Positions 34,386 to 42,625 of a stretch of 64,000 nt of DNA are shown in pieces. The number at the start of each line of letters is the position of its first letter. The first letter of the stretch is position 1. A program made the position numbers and the translations under genes. This stretch comes from an uncultured Sulfitobacter sp. (GTDB taxonomy: Bacteria; Pseudomonadota; Alphaproteobacteria; Rhodobacterales; Rhodobacteraceae): the NCBI RefSeq assembly GCF_947502895.1, contig NZ_CANNBM010000002.1, positions 991,152 to 1,055,151 of the forward strand, written 5' to 3'. The notes beneath the pieces are model-generated. The model did no database searches, was not told the origin of the DNA, and was given only the letters and a program-made list of their open reading frames with translations.

Positions 34386-36180
34386 TCACGGCGAAAAAGC
34401 CAGAGCAAAGCAGGCAGCAAACCCGATCACGCAAAGAAGAATACGCCGCAGCACGCCCGCTTTGCCGATTAACGCGTAAGACAGGCATGTCAGGCCAAAA
34501 CCTACCATGACGAACGCGATAATTGCGCCTGAGGTGTTGCTTGTGACGCGGATAAGGTCAGGGTTGGCAATCATGGCCAGCGGGATGATATAGAGCCCGA
34601 GACCCAGCGCCATCGCCGTGAGCGCAACCCTGAGCCAGTTTTCCCCGATCATCCCCGCGGCGATGAATACCGCGCCACAAACAGGCGGTGTAATCGTGGA
34701 CAACAGCGCAAACCAGAAAACAAACAGATGTGCTTGCAGCGGCTCAAGCCCCAGCTCGGTCAATGCGGGGCCCGCGACCGACACGCAGATCACATAGGCA
34801 GCAGTTGTGGGCACTTCCATGCCCAGCAGCAGACATGCAAGCGCAGTGAGCAGCAAAGCAGGCCAAAGCGACCCGCCAGACCCTGAAATAATGATCGAGG
34901 TTATTTTGATCCCCAGCCCGGTAATACCCAGAACGCCGATGATGATAGAAGCACAGATGATAATCGCCCCGATCATCGCAACCTGTTGGCCAATCGCACG
35001 CAGGGCATTGCCTAAGCGCTCAAAACCCTGGGCAATATCCATCCGCGGGGTCGCATCGAAAAACAGCGCGATTGCGCCGGCAAATATGGCCAGCACAGCG
35101 GCGTATTGTGGCGTGAAGCCAGCAACAAACATCGCAACCAGCAGCACCGAGAAGGGCACGAGGAAAAAAACAGAGGTAATCAAGACCATGCGCGTGTCAG
35201 GCCGCTGATCCTCTGGCACCGCTTGCAAATCAAATCGTTGGGCGTAGGCGTTTATGCCCATCCACACGGTCAGGAAATACAGTATCGCAGGCAGCAGTGC
35301 CGCCAGCATGATCTGGGTGTAGGGCACGCCTGTAAGCTCTACCATCACAAAGGCCCCTGCCCCCATCAGGGGCGGCATGATCTGCCCACCCGAAGAGGCC
35401 ACAGCCTCTACTGCCGCAGCGAGGCGTTTTGGATAGCCCAGTTTGGTCATCGCAGGCAGCGTGATCGCCCCCGTGGAGGCCACGTTGGCCGATGCCGAGC
35501 CAGAGATGGAGCCGAACAGCGCCGAGGACAGCACCGAGACTTTGGCCGCCCCGCCGGTAAGCCGCCCAGCAGCGGCAGAGGCCACATTCATAAAGCCCTG
35601 CCCCGCCTCACCCGCGTTCAGTACAGCGCCGAAGATGACAAAGATCGCCACGACCCCAACGGACACCCCTGTAAGGCTGCCCCACAACCCGCCTTCGGCA
35701 ACCACAAGCGTGCCTAGAAAGCTGCGCAAGGGCGTACCAGCATGGCCAAACTCCCCCGGAATATGCTGTCCGTAAAGGCCATAGAGCAACGCACAAAATG
35801 CCACCAGTGGCAGCGGCCAGCCGATCATGCGGCGCGCTCCCTCCATCGCGATTGCCAGTAGCGAAATCGCCAGCACGACCTGAAACTGGTTCTCCAGAAA
35901 CCCGTATTGGTTGCGCAGCATTTGGTGGTTCAATGCAATCCAGATACACCCCGAGACACCAATCCCTGTGATCACCGCGCCCGACCACCAGCCAGCCCGC
36001 GTGTTGGCCGCATATAAAAACACCCACGGCAGGATCAGTGCCATGTGCAGCGGGCGCGCCACAAGGTTTGGCACCAGCCCGTAGAATATCAACCCGATAT
36101 GGAACACCGCAGTGATCAGGCCAAGCGCGATCCAGATGCGCGCGGCAACCGGACCAGTTGTGAGGGGAGAGGATGTCACG
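34386..36180 (-). CDS. TRAP transporter fused permease, TAXI type
   Basis: Inner-membrane TRAP permease in which the small (DctQ) and large (DctM) parts are fused, about 597 residues with some 16-18 hydrophobic segments. DctM-type signatures are 'GSISGSASANVASTGAITLP', 'AVASSGGQIMPPLMGAGAFV' and 'ITPPVCGAVFIAAGMIGENW'. Fused permeases pair with TAXI binding proteins, and such a gene lies just upstream. The GTG at 36180 is preferred because earlier starts (ATG 36206, TTG 36218) lie inside a strong intergenic hairpin; this choice is not certain. Substrate is unknown. Confidence 0.9.
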
Positions 36181-36190
36181 GGACTAAAAT

Positions 36191-36221
36191 GCCTTGCCTC
36201 CAGCATATATGGAGGCAAGGC
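36191..36221 (-). promoter_or_regulatory. Perfect 12-base hairpin between TAXI receptor and permease genes
   Basis: GCCTTGCCTCCA (36191-36202) and TGGAGGCAAGGC (36210-36221) are perfect complements around a 7-base loop. It starts 7 bases after the receptor stop codon (on the minus strand) and is followed by CATTTTAG. Such hairpins after binding-protein genes protect the upstream message or partly terminate transcription, lowering permease levels (inference). Confidence 0.75.
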
Positions 36222-36228
36222 TGGTCAG

Positions 36229-37185
36229 TTACATATGCGCGTCGTTCAACGCCACGCCGACTTCTTTGTAGTATTTGATCGCACCGGGGTGGATCTGAGT
36301 GGTAATGTTGCTCAGCATTTCGGGAGAGACACCAGCCCACCACGCCGCGTCTTTCGCCATATCTGCCCGCGTCTCCCAATAGGTTTTGGTCAGCGAATAG
36401 GCGGTATCATCGTCCATCTTGGTGGTGGCATAAGCAACCACAGGCAAAGAGGTGGTGGTGATATCATCGGTCTGGCCTGTGTATGTACCCGCCGGGATGG
36501 TCAAACGCGTGCGCTTTGACGCAGCGATCTGCTCATCATTCAGCGACAGGACCGTAACGCCGGTGGAGGCGGCCGCTTCGATCACGTTGGGCGCAGGAAA
36601 AGACCCCGCAGTGACAAAGCCGTCGATCTGCCCGTTTTTGAGCGCGTTTACCGCATTGGACAGCTCTGAATCCGCGATATTCACTTTGCCTTCGAGGCCA
36701 AACAGATCGATGTACTTGGCCCCTTCTCGCGCCCCGAAGGAGCCGCTGCCCAACAGGATCGTCTTGCCCTCCATCTGCTCGAAACTGGTAACACCGCTGT
36801 CTTGGGACATGACAAAATGCATGGTCAGCGACGGGATCGGGAAAAGCGCACGAATATCGTCAAATGCCGGATCGCCCTTGCCTTCGAACATGGCTTTGCC
36901 GCCTTGTGCCAAACCGACCAAGGCTGGTGGCGTGGTGAAAACATAATCACCACCTCGCGCCCGCACTTCCATCACGTTCTGAACAGACCCCTGGCTTTCC
37001 TCAACCGTAACGGCGATATCGCCGCTTGTGCCTGCCTTCATGGCCTCTGCAATTTGAACAGCCATCTGGAAATACGAAGACCCTGCTTTGGCTGATTTAT
37101 ACGTGACCCGTGTTTCAGCGGACGCAGTGCTTGCCAGCATGATCGCAACAGCAGCCGCCGCGCCGATAGATTTCATCAGTGTCAT
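36229..37185 (-). CDS. TAXI family TRAP substrate-binding protein
   Basis: Periplasmic receptor of 318 residues from the ATG at 37185, preceded by an AGGGAGAA ribosome site; a signal peptide covers residues 1-23 ('MTLMKSIGAAAAVAIMLAST', then ASA). The TAXI family pattern is visible in 'TYKSAKAGSSYFQMAVQIAE' and 'ILLGSGSFGAREGAKYIDLF' (the GSxGSG-like phosphate/ligand loop), and in 'ALKNGQIDGFVTAGSFPAPN'. It delivers an unknown substrate to the fused permease encoded downstream. The hairpin just after its stop may set the receptor-to-permease ratio. Confidence 0.92.
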   Translation of the reverse strand: MTLMKSIGAAAAVAIMLASTASAETRVTYKSAKAGSSYFQMAVQIAEAMKAGTSGDIAVTVEESQGSVQNVMEVRARGGDYVFTTPPALVGLAQGGKAMFEGKGDPAFDDIRALFPIPSLTMHFVMSQDSGVTSFEQMEGKTILLGSGSFGAREGAKYIDLFGLEGKVNIADSELSNAVNALKNGQIDGFVTAGSFPAPNVIEAAASTGVTVLSLNDEQIAASKRTRLTIPAGTYTGQTDDITTTSLPVVAYATTKMDDDTAYSLTKTYWETRADMAKDAAWWAGVSPEMLSNITTQIHPGAIKYYKEVGVALNDAHM

Positions 37186-37374
37186 TTTATTCTCCCTTTG
37201 TTTGGGGCGATAGTTATGGGGAATGCGTGGGGATGCAAGCGAACCAGTAGGTTTCCGGTTCAAATGCGGATATGGGCAATGCAGGCGACCTTGCGGTGTT
37301 TTGACATTTCGGGCTGCAACACCATCTTGCTGAATGTACCGCATGGCAAACGGCATCACTGTTGGAAAAGCTCT

Positions 37375-38565
37375 ATGCGCACCTCGATCATCACTCAAAA
37401 CGCATCTTATCTGGGCTTGCTAGCGGGCAATACCATCCTTGGCTCTGCCATGCCCATGATGATTATTCTGGGTGGTCTGGCAGGTTTGATGCTGGCCCCT
37501 TCAACGGCGCTTGCCACCTTACCTGCATCACTTTCGACGCTGGCGGGATTCCTTGCAGCGGCACCCTTTTCACTTCTCATGGGCAGGTGGGGACGCAAGG
37601 CAGGTTTTCTGCTCGGTGTTGGATGCGCGGTGTTTGGCGCGCTCATAGGTGTATGGGCGTTGCTGAGCGGTAATTTTGTCCTGCTGTGCATCGGGCATCT
37701 GGCATTGGGGGCGGCACTTGCATGCTACCAGTTCTTTCGCTTCGCCGCAGCCGAGATTGTGAGTGCCGAATGGCAACCTGTTGCAATCTCTCTGATGCTT
37801 ACATCAGGCTTGATCGCTGCATTCGTGGGGCCGCAGGTCTTCATCATGTCAAAAGACGCGCTTGCCCCCGTACCGCTTGCGGGTGCCTATGCCGCTCTTG
37901 CCGCGCTTTCGTTGGTTGGCTTGATACCTCTGGCGCTGACACGCTTGCCTAAACCGCCCCCCTCGATGCCTCAAACGCTGCGGGAGCGATTTGCTTCGCT
38001 GTCTGTGCTCAACCGCAAACCTGTGCGGCTTGCGGTTGGTTTGGGGGCGGTTTCCCAAGGTATCATGGTGTTTATGATGGTGCCTACGCCACTGGCGATG
38101 ATCGGCTGCGGGTTCAGCGAGGCGCTGGCGGGCGATGTCATCAGATGGCATGTGGTCGCCATGTTCGCGCCCAGTTTCTTCACTGGCTTTTTGATCAAGA
38201 AATTCGGCGGGCAGCGGATTGCCTTTATCGGCGTCGGATTGTTGATTGTCGCATCCGTCGCCGCAATGAGCGGTCTGTCCGCCCTGAACTTCTATGGCTC
38301 CCTTGTTTTGTTGGGTGTGGGGTGGAACTTCGGGTTTATCGGAGCAACGTCGATTCTTGCCACTGCGGTATCGGACGCGGAAAAAGCCGTTGTGCAAGGG
38401 GCGAATGATACCGTGCTCGCCTTGGTCTCGACGCTTTGCGCATTTGCAGCCGGCGCGATAATCGCTGGTGTAGGATGGATCGTCCTTTCAGGCGTTTCGA
38501 CCGCTTTGCTTATACTCGCACTTGTTGCGTTGCTGTGGGAGGCACGGTCGGCAGTTATCAAGTGA
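37375..38565 (+). CDS. MFS transporter
   Basis: A 396-residue membrane protein with about twelve hydrophobic segments. The loop between segments 2 and 3 reads 'LLMGRWGRKAGFLLGVGCAV', the MFS signature region. The chosen ATG (37375) begins 'MRTSIITQNASYLGLLAGNT'; upstream in-frame residues look non-coding. The pattern resembles the YnfM/predicted arabinose-efflux branch, but the substrate cannot be named. It is divergent from the TAXI receptor gene and its stop lies 20 bases from the convergent nnrS. Confidence 0.87.
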   Translation: MRTSIITQNASYLGLLAGNTILGSAMPMMIILGGLAGLMLAPSTALATLPASLSTLAGFLAAAPFSLLMGRWGRKAGFLLGVGCAVFGALIGVWALLSGNFVLLCIGHLALGAALACYQFFRFAAAEIVSAEWQPVAISLMLTSGLIAAFVGPQVFIMSKDALAPVPLAGAYAALAALSLVGLIPLALTRLPKPPPSMPQTLRERFASLSVLNRKPVRLAVGLGAVSQGIMVFMMVPTPLAMIGCGFSEALAGDVIRWHVVAMFAPSFFTGFLIKKFGGQRIAFIGVGLLIVASVAAMSGLSALNFYGSLVLLGVGWNFGFIGATSILATAVSDAEKAVVQGANDTVLALVSTLCAFAAGAIIAGVGWIVLSGVSTALLILALVALLWEARSAVIK

Positions 38566-38585
38566 TACGCTGGGCTGCTGGGCGT

Positions 38586-39815
38586 TCATGCACGCGCGGG
38601 CTTTGGCCGCATCAGGCAAGGACCATAGAGAACGGCAAAACCAGCAAATGCAAAGACCCACAGCAGGGCTGACAGGGAATAGAATACCATGGCGGAGCCA
38701 AACATAAATCCGGCGCAGACCCGCGCGATTGTTGATCCGATCAGCGCAAGATATATCGCAACCGTGCCCGACCCTGCGCGCAAGGTTTGCCCCGTATGGC
38801 CCAGAGTTGCCCGTGTCATCATAGCTAGGGTCATCAAGCCACCTGCACCAGCCATCCATAGATGCTGCGCCGCCGCCACAGACACTGCGTCTGGCCATAG
38901 TTGGGACAAGCCAATGGCAACCGCACCAGCTGGCACAAATATGTAGGCAAGATGCAGCACCAGCAGCAATGGTTCGGACAGGGTTTGCCACCCTTGCCAC
39001 CGCACCACACGGATGAAATGCAGCACGCCGATTACAACAAGCGCAGCGCCCGTAATCCTATGATCAGGCAGAACGACCCAAAGGCCCAAGGCCGGAAGGG
39101 TCACGCCAAGTGTTATCTTGTCAAAACCTCTCATCGGCGGGACAGGCAAATGGACCGACTTTTGTTGAACCAGCCAGTTACGGGTGAACGAGGGGATAAC
39201 CCGCCCCCCAATCACCGCGATCATCATAATGACTGTTGAGACACCCAAACGCTGGCCATAGCCTCCGGCGGCTATGCCGCTGCCTGCTGCCTCCATATGG
39301 AACAGCAGATTGGACAGGACGAATAAAGCAAGCAACGCGAGGATTACCAGATTACGCCAGTTCTTGCCCGCCACAATCTCGCGTAGAATGACGCCGCCCA
39401 GAACGGTCAGAAACGACAAATCAATCCCTGCTACGATACCAGCAGGCCACAGCGCAGATGTCGCCACTGCCACACGGCCAGTCACCCAAAGCGCGAATAG
39501 CCCTGCCAAAGCCCACCCGACCACGGGCAGGCGGCCCGTCCAGTTTGGTACCGCCGTGAGCAAGAAACCCGCAATGATCGCCCCGATATATCCATAGAGG
39601 AATTCATGCGCGTGCCATAACACCGGATCAAAACGGGTAGGCAGCATCAGCACGCCCGACAACATCAACATCCACAGCACCATCGCCCCCGCAGCCCAAG
39701 CTGCCCCGAATAGGAAGAACGGGCGGAAACCATAGGAGAATATCGCGGGCCCCGCCCATGCCCTGCTCTGCTGCGATGTTGTGAGTGGTTTTACATGGGT
39801 TTCAGTATGAGACAT
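38586..39815 (-). CDS. nnrS: NnrS family heme-copper membrane protein
   Basis: A 409-residue, roughly twelve-helix inner-membrane protein. NnrS proteins carry heme and copper and protect cells during nitric oxide stress. Family features are the start of the membrane domain 'IFSYGFRPFFLFGAAWA', 'LWHAHEFLYGYIGAIIAGFL' with the conserved His pair, 'AVPNWTGRLPVVG', 'GGRVIPSFTRNWL' and 'LHLAYIFVPAGAVAIGLSQL'. It is 106 bases downstream of a 51-residue membrane protein gene on the same strand, and an NsrR-type regulator is divergent from that pair. Confidence 0.92.
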   Translation of the reverse strand: MSHTETHVKPLTTSQQSRAWAGPAIFSYGFRPFFLFGAAWAAGAMVLWMLMLSGVLMLPTRFDPVLWHAHEFLYGYIGAIIAGFLLTAVPNWTGRLPVVGWALAGLFALWVTGRVAVATSALWPAGIVAGIDLSFLTVLGGVILREIVAGKNWRNLVILALLALFVLSNLLFHMEAAGSGIAAGGYGQRLGVSTVIMMIAVIGGRVIPSFTRNWLVQQKSVHLPVPPMRGFDKITLGVTLPALGLWVVLPDHRITGAALVVIGVLHFIRVVRWQGWQTLSEPLLLVLHLAYIFVPAGAVAIGLSQLWPDAVSVAAAQHLWMAGAGGLMTLAMMTRATLGHTGQTLRAGSGTVAIYLALIGSTIARVCAGFMFGSAMVFYSLSALLWVFAFAGFAVLYGPCLMRPKPARA

Positions 39816-39921
39816 TGATGCTCTTTCATGACCCCTTGCGTCACAGCCTTATTGGCGCACAGCATTGAGTGCGTATGGCAGACGGGGCTGTTTTGAATAC
39901 AGGGACCGGTTGAGCCCTTTT

Positions 39922-40077
39922 TCAAACAACGACAATCCAGACGAATACCAGACTGATGATGAGGTATACGAGTGTGTTGACCATCCAGCGGATCAAACCT
40001 GCATCGGATTCGGGGTCTACGCCCAGATGTTCGCAGACCTTTGTGCCGGGCCAGAGAAATGCTTTGGAAAATGACAT
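39922..40077 (-). CDS. 51-residue single-helix membrane protein upstream of nnrS
   Basis: A short reading frame with an ATG at 40077: a soluble start 'MSFSKAFLWPGTKVCEHLGV', then 'DPESDAGLIRW', and one strong hydrophobic helix at the end (residues 32-51, 'MVNTLVYLIISLVFVWIVVV'). The end comes directly after the helix. It is the first gene on the minus strand beyond the nsrR-type regulator, 106 bases before nnrS, and the palindrome at 40105-40136 lies just upstream of its start. I do not recognise it. Sequence character (helix, charged lead-in, frame-consistent codons) and position support a real gene in nitric oxide defence. Confidence 0.72.
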   Translation of the reverse strand: MSFSKAFLWPGTKVCEHLGVDPESDAGLIRWMVNTLVYLIISLVFVWIVVV

Positions 40078-40104
40078 GTGATACACCTTTATTAAGTATT
40101 TCAG

Positions 40105-40136
40105 ATGCGTATTATCTATCGCTTTTAAATACGCAT
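40105..40136. promoter_or_regulatory. Palindrome between the nnrS unit and the nsrR-type gene
   Basis: ATGCGTATT (40105-40113) and AATACGCAT (40128-40136) are a perfect 9-base inverted repeat, 14 bases apart, in an AT-rich 80-base region shared by two divergent starts. NsrR sites in other bacteria also use ATGC-AT-rich half-sites, though with closer spacing. It is a good candidate operator for the adjacent regulator. Confidence 0.6.
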
Positions 40137-40157
40137 TGTAAATGCTAAATATTGCCT

Positions 40158-40586
40158 ATGCAGTTAGATAAATTCACAGACTATGCACTTCGGATTCTGG
40201 TAACGCTCGCTGTGCGGGCGCCCGAACGTGTTTCGACCTCCCAGATTGCAACGCTTTATCGTCTCTCTGAAAATCACCTTGCAAAGGTCTCGACCCAGCT
40301 TGTCCGCGAGGGATTTGTCGCCTCCGAGCGGGGGCGCAATGGCGGGCTCACGCTTGCAAAGCCGGTGGATGACATACGCATCGGAAGTGTAGTCCGCGCA
40401 CTTAAACGCGATGATCCGGTGGTCGAGTGTTTTGGCGCGAACAAGTCCTGCCTGATCTTGCCTGCCTGCGGGTTACGCAACCCTTTGGCCGAAGCACAAG
40501 AAGCGTTTTTTGCGGTGCTCGACCGCTATACTCTTGCGGACATAACCCAATCCCGTGATGCGCTGGCGACCCTGCTAGAGCTCTAG
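40158..40586 (+). CDS. nsrR: Rrf2 family regulator, NsrR-type (nitric oxide sensing)
   Basis: A 142-residue transcription regulator with an N-terminal winged helix ('DKFTDYALRILVTLAV', 'RVSTSQIATLYRLSENHLAK' as recognition region, wing 'SERGRNGGLTLAKP'). Three Cys residues ('VVECFGANKSCLILPACGL', spacing C-x6-C-x5-C) match the iron-sulfur cluster site of NsrR. NsrR releases DNA when nitric oxide damages the cluster. The ATG at 40158 matches the family N-terminus; a TTG two codons earlier is less likely. Divergence from nnrS and its small partner supports the NsrR role. Confidence 0.87.
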   Translation: MQLDKFTDYALRILVTLAVRAPERVSTSQIATLYRLSENHLAKVSTQLVREGFVASERGRNGGLTLAKPVDDIRIGSVVRALKRDDPVVECFGANKSCLILPACGLRNPLAEAQEAFFAVLDRYTLADITQSRDALATLLEL

Positions 40587-40639
40587 CTGGCTTGACAACC
40601 GCCTGTGACAGAACAGCAGATAAAACCAACGATCGCTGG

Positions 40640-40855
40640 TCTAATTTGCACGGCCAGCACCTCTTCGCGGGGCATGAGACGGCAGACAACCTGATCAGCA
40701 CGTCGCTGCTTGGGCTGTTGCAGCACCCCGATCAATTGCCGCTGTTCAAAACAGACCCCGCCGTGCTCGGTGCACCCAACCGCTTTGACATCGCTCAACC
40801 GCGACCTGACGTTTGGCCAAGGGGCGCATACCTGCCTCAACCTGAAAATGGACGG
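40640..40855 (+). pseudogene. Cytochrome P450 remnant
   Basis: Only pieces of a P450 remain. 'HLFAGHETADNLISTSLLGL' is the I-helix with the oxygen-binding A-G-H-E-T; 'NRFDIAQPR' is the stretch before the heme loop; and, one frame over, 'DLTFGQGAHTCLNL' is the heme-binding F-G-x-G-x-H-x-C motif. The K-helix region between is deleted, there is a frameshift before the heme loop, and the N-terminal half is missing. It lies just after the nsrR-type gene and just before a thiolase remnant on the same strand. Confidence 0.7.
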
Positions 40856-40909
40856 CTGGGAGGGGCAGATCGCGCCGTTTCGTTCGCCTTACCCGAGCCA
40901 TCTGCGCCC

Positions 40910-41315
40910 CCATCGGGAGCGGGGCTGTTGCGGCACAGGGATGTTCAGACGAATACCTGCGCGCGCAATACAAAGCGGTGCAGAAGCGTGCGGTCAAAAT
41001 GCGCGCATCCACCCTTTCAGGCGGAAATACGGGGCTTTGCCGAGCATGGGGTAGGCCGCAGCTATGTCGGATCCGGTGCGACACTCCTAGGCGGCGCACG
41101 CCCCGTCAATTTGTCGGTGGGAGCTGGTTTCCCATGGGTATTCCGTTGGCGCGACGGGCCTGCCAATGATCCACGAGCTTTCTGTCCGATAGCGCGGCGA
41201 GGCAGGCGCGTGTCAGGCCAGTAACGCGCGGATCGCCTTGGCCGAAAAAGGCGGTGGCGTCATCGGATTTGGCCAGACCGCATGTTCGGTGGTGATATTG
41301 GAAGGCAGGGGTTAA
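40910..41315 (+). pseudogene. Thiolase / acetyl-CoA acetyltransferase remnant (C-terminal part)
   Basis: Pieces of the C-terminal half of a thiolase (SCP2-type acetyl-CoA acetyltransferase) are spread over several frames: 'CAPIGSGAVAAQGCSDEYLR' (the SDGAAA region), 'SGATLLGGARPVNLSVG' (the strand before the active-site loop), then 'VSHGYSVGATGLPMIHEL' (the G-H-P-x-G-A-T-G loop) and 'NARIALAEKGGGVIGFGQTA'. A TAG interrupts the last frame after 'HELSVR', and at least two frameshifts separate the pieces. It follows the P450 remnant on the same strand. Confidence 0.68.
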
Positions 41316-41508
41316 GCTTCCTAGCGCACCGCTTTGCCTGAACAGGTAAGTCGGCAAGCCCGTTACCAGCATTGGAGACGCCGCAACCAGCGCCAAACTC
41401 AAAAGCTGTAGCCCAACAAATCACAGCATGCCTTTACAGATTTGTTTCATCTGCAAATCGGCGGGGCCACCACCCTGAGAAGGAATAACGCAAAACCGAA
41501 AGGCGGCG

Positions 41509-42012
41509 TCAGAAATGACGTTTGCAGGTTATTTCCGACCACTGCCTCCAACCACTAAAGGTCGGCGTTCCATAGATCAGGATATGCAGCTTGCGTAGTG
41601 TGAACGAAACACCCTGAACAGCGAGCACAAGAATGAAGGTTTTGAGCAGGAACATATATTCAACGCCAGCCACTTCGTTCGATGTCTCGCCCAGCGCCCA
41701 AGAGCGCGCGACAGAAGGCTGCCCTTTGCCCCAGACGGCACAGAGAACAGGAAACACGCCCCCAAGCACGCCGACCAAGTCCCTGCTGCGCTCTGACATT
41801 GCGCCATGGAGAATATCGACACGAACGTGCGCGCTATGCGGCCGCGTATATCGTGCGGAACCTGCGAGGATTATCGCGCTGTTGCTGTTACCGTAGACAT
41901 ATCGCAGCACAATGGTGGTGAAGGACAACAGGCCCATAAACAGCGTACTTCAGAAAACCATCCTGCCAAAACACTCGGTCAGCCTCTGCAAAAATTCGAC
42001 GACCATCCGCAT
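41509..42012 (-). pseudogene. TRAP transporter small permease (DctQ) with an internal stop
   Basis: The frame opens with 'MRMVVEFLQRLTECFGRMVF' at 42012, then meets an in-frame TGA at 41950-41952, and continues in the same frame with 'STLFMGLLSFTTIVLRYVYG', 'RVDILHGAMSERSRDLVGVL' and 'FLLKTFILVLAVQGVSF'. This matches DctQ proteins of the mannitol/chloroaromatic TRAP class (helix, D-I-L-x-x-x-M-S-x-R loop, helix). One codon change to TGA, probably from TGG, killed the gene. Past its end, around 41330-41400, a short stretch ('LALVAASPMLVTGLPTYLF') may be the start of a lost DctM gene. Confidence 0.68.
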
Positions 42013-42279
42013 ATCTGCTTCCCTATGATCCGTGACGTCTACACCGCAATATCAGCGACCACTTGCGCAGCCGATATTGTCCAATTGTTTTAGCGTTAAT
42101 GCACTGCGTCTGATGTGATAGTGTAGGCGTGTTAAAGGGGCAGATTGACCAGCACAGGACTGCTGCGGCGCGCTATGCGGGTACATCATCGCTTAGCCGA
42201 TATCGTGGATAGGGGTCGCGACGCTGACGCGGCTAAGTCGCTTCGATGCACCCCCCCCAAAAAAAAAGGAAGGCGCGTC

Positions 42280-42560
42280 ATGCAAGACACCTGCTTGAAG
42301 TGAGTGAGCATGACAGACTTGGCCCAGATCTCTGGCTTTGACTGATCCAACAGATTCTTATCCTTACCCGCTTCACGACACATTCCGGCAAACGCATCGA
42401 GGATTTCCGTATCGGGACCGATCCCATTCGGATCATCCGTGACCACGGCAGAATGGACAATGATATCGCGTCCCTCGCCGTGCGAGCGAAGGCCCCTAGG
42501 CGCGGATTGCATCGCGTAATTGCATCCGCGCAATAACAGACAGGTTTTGGTGCGAGGCAC
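42280..42560 (-). pseudogene. Ketopantoate-reductase-like remnant
   Basis: About 80 codons resemble the C-terminal part of 2-dehydropantoate 2-reductase (PanE/ApbA): 'IGPDTEILDAFAGMCREAG' and 'KPEIWAKSVMLTHFKQVSCM' match the helix and the (W/E)xK motif region. No N-terminal NADPH domain is found in frame, and the segment runs into a C8/A9 homopolymer (42251-42267) where the frame is lost. A second C-run (42598-42606) lies at the other side. The similarity is modest, so the family assignment is tentative; that it is a broken gene is more certain. Confidence 0.42.
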
Positions 42561-42625
42561 AGAGGTGCGGCATCAAGAAACCACAAACGCTTTTGCGCCC
42601 CCCCCCGCCGCACGGATCAGCAGTA

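Noticed and set aside
41950..41952. The in-frame TGA as a selenocysteine codon
   Set aside because: DctQ proteins do not use selenocysteine, no SECIS-like hairpin follows, and the gene lies among other broken genes.
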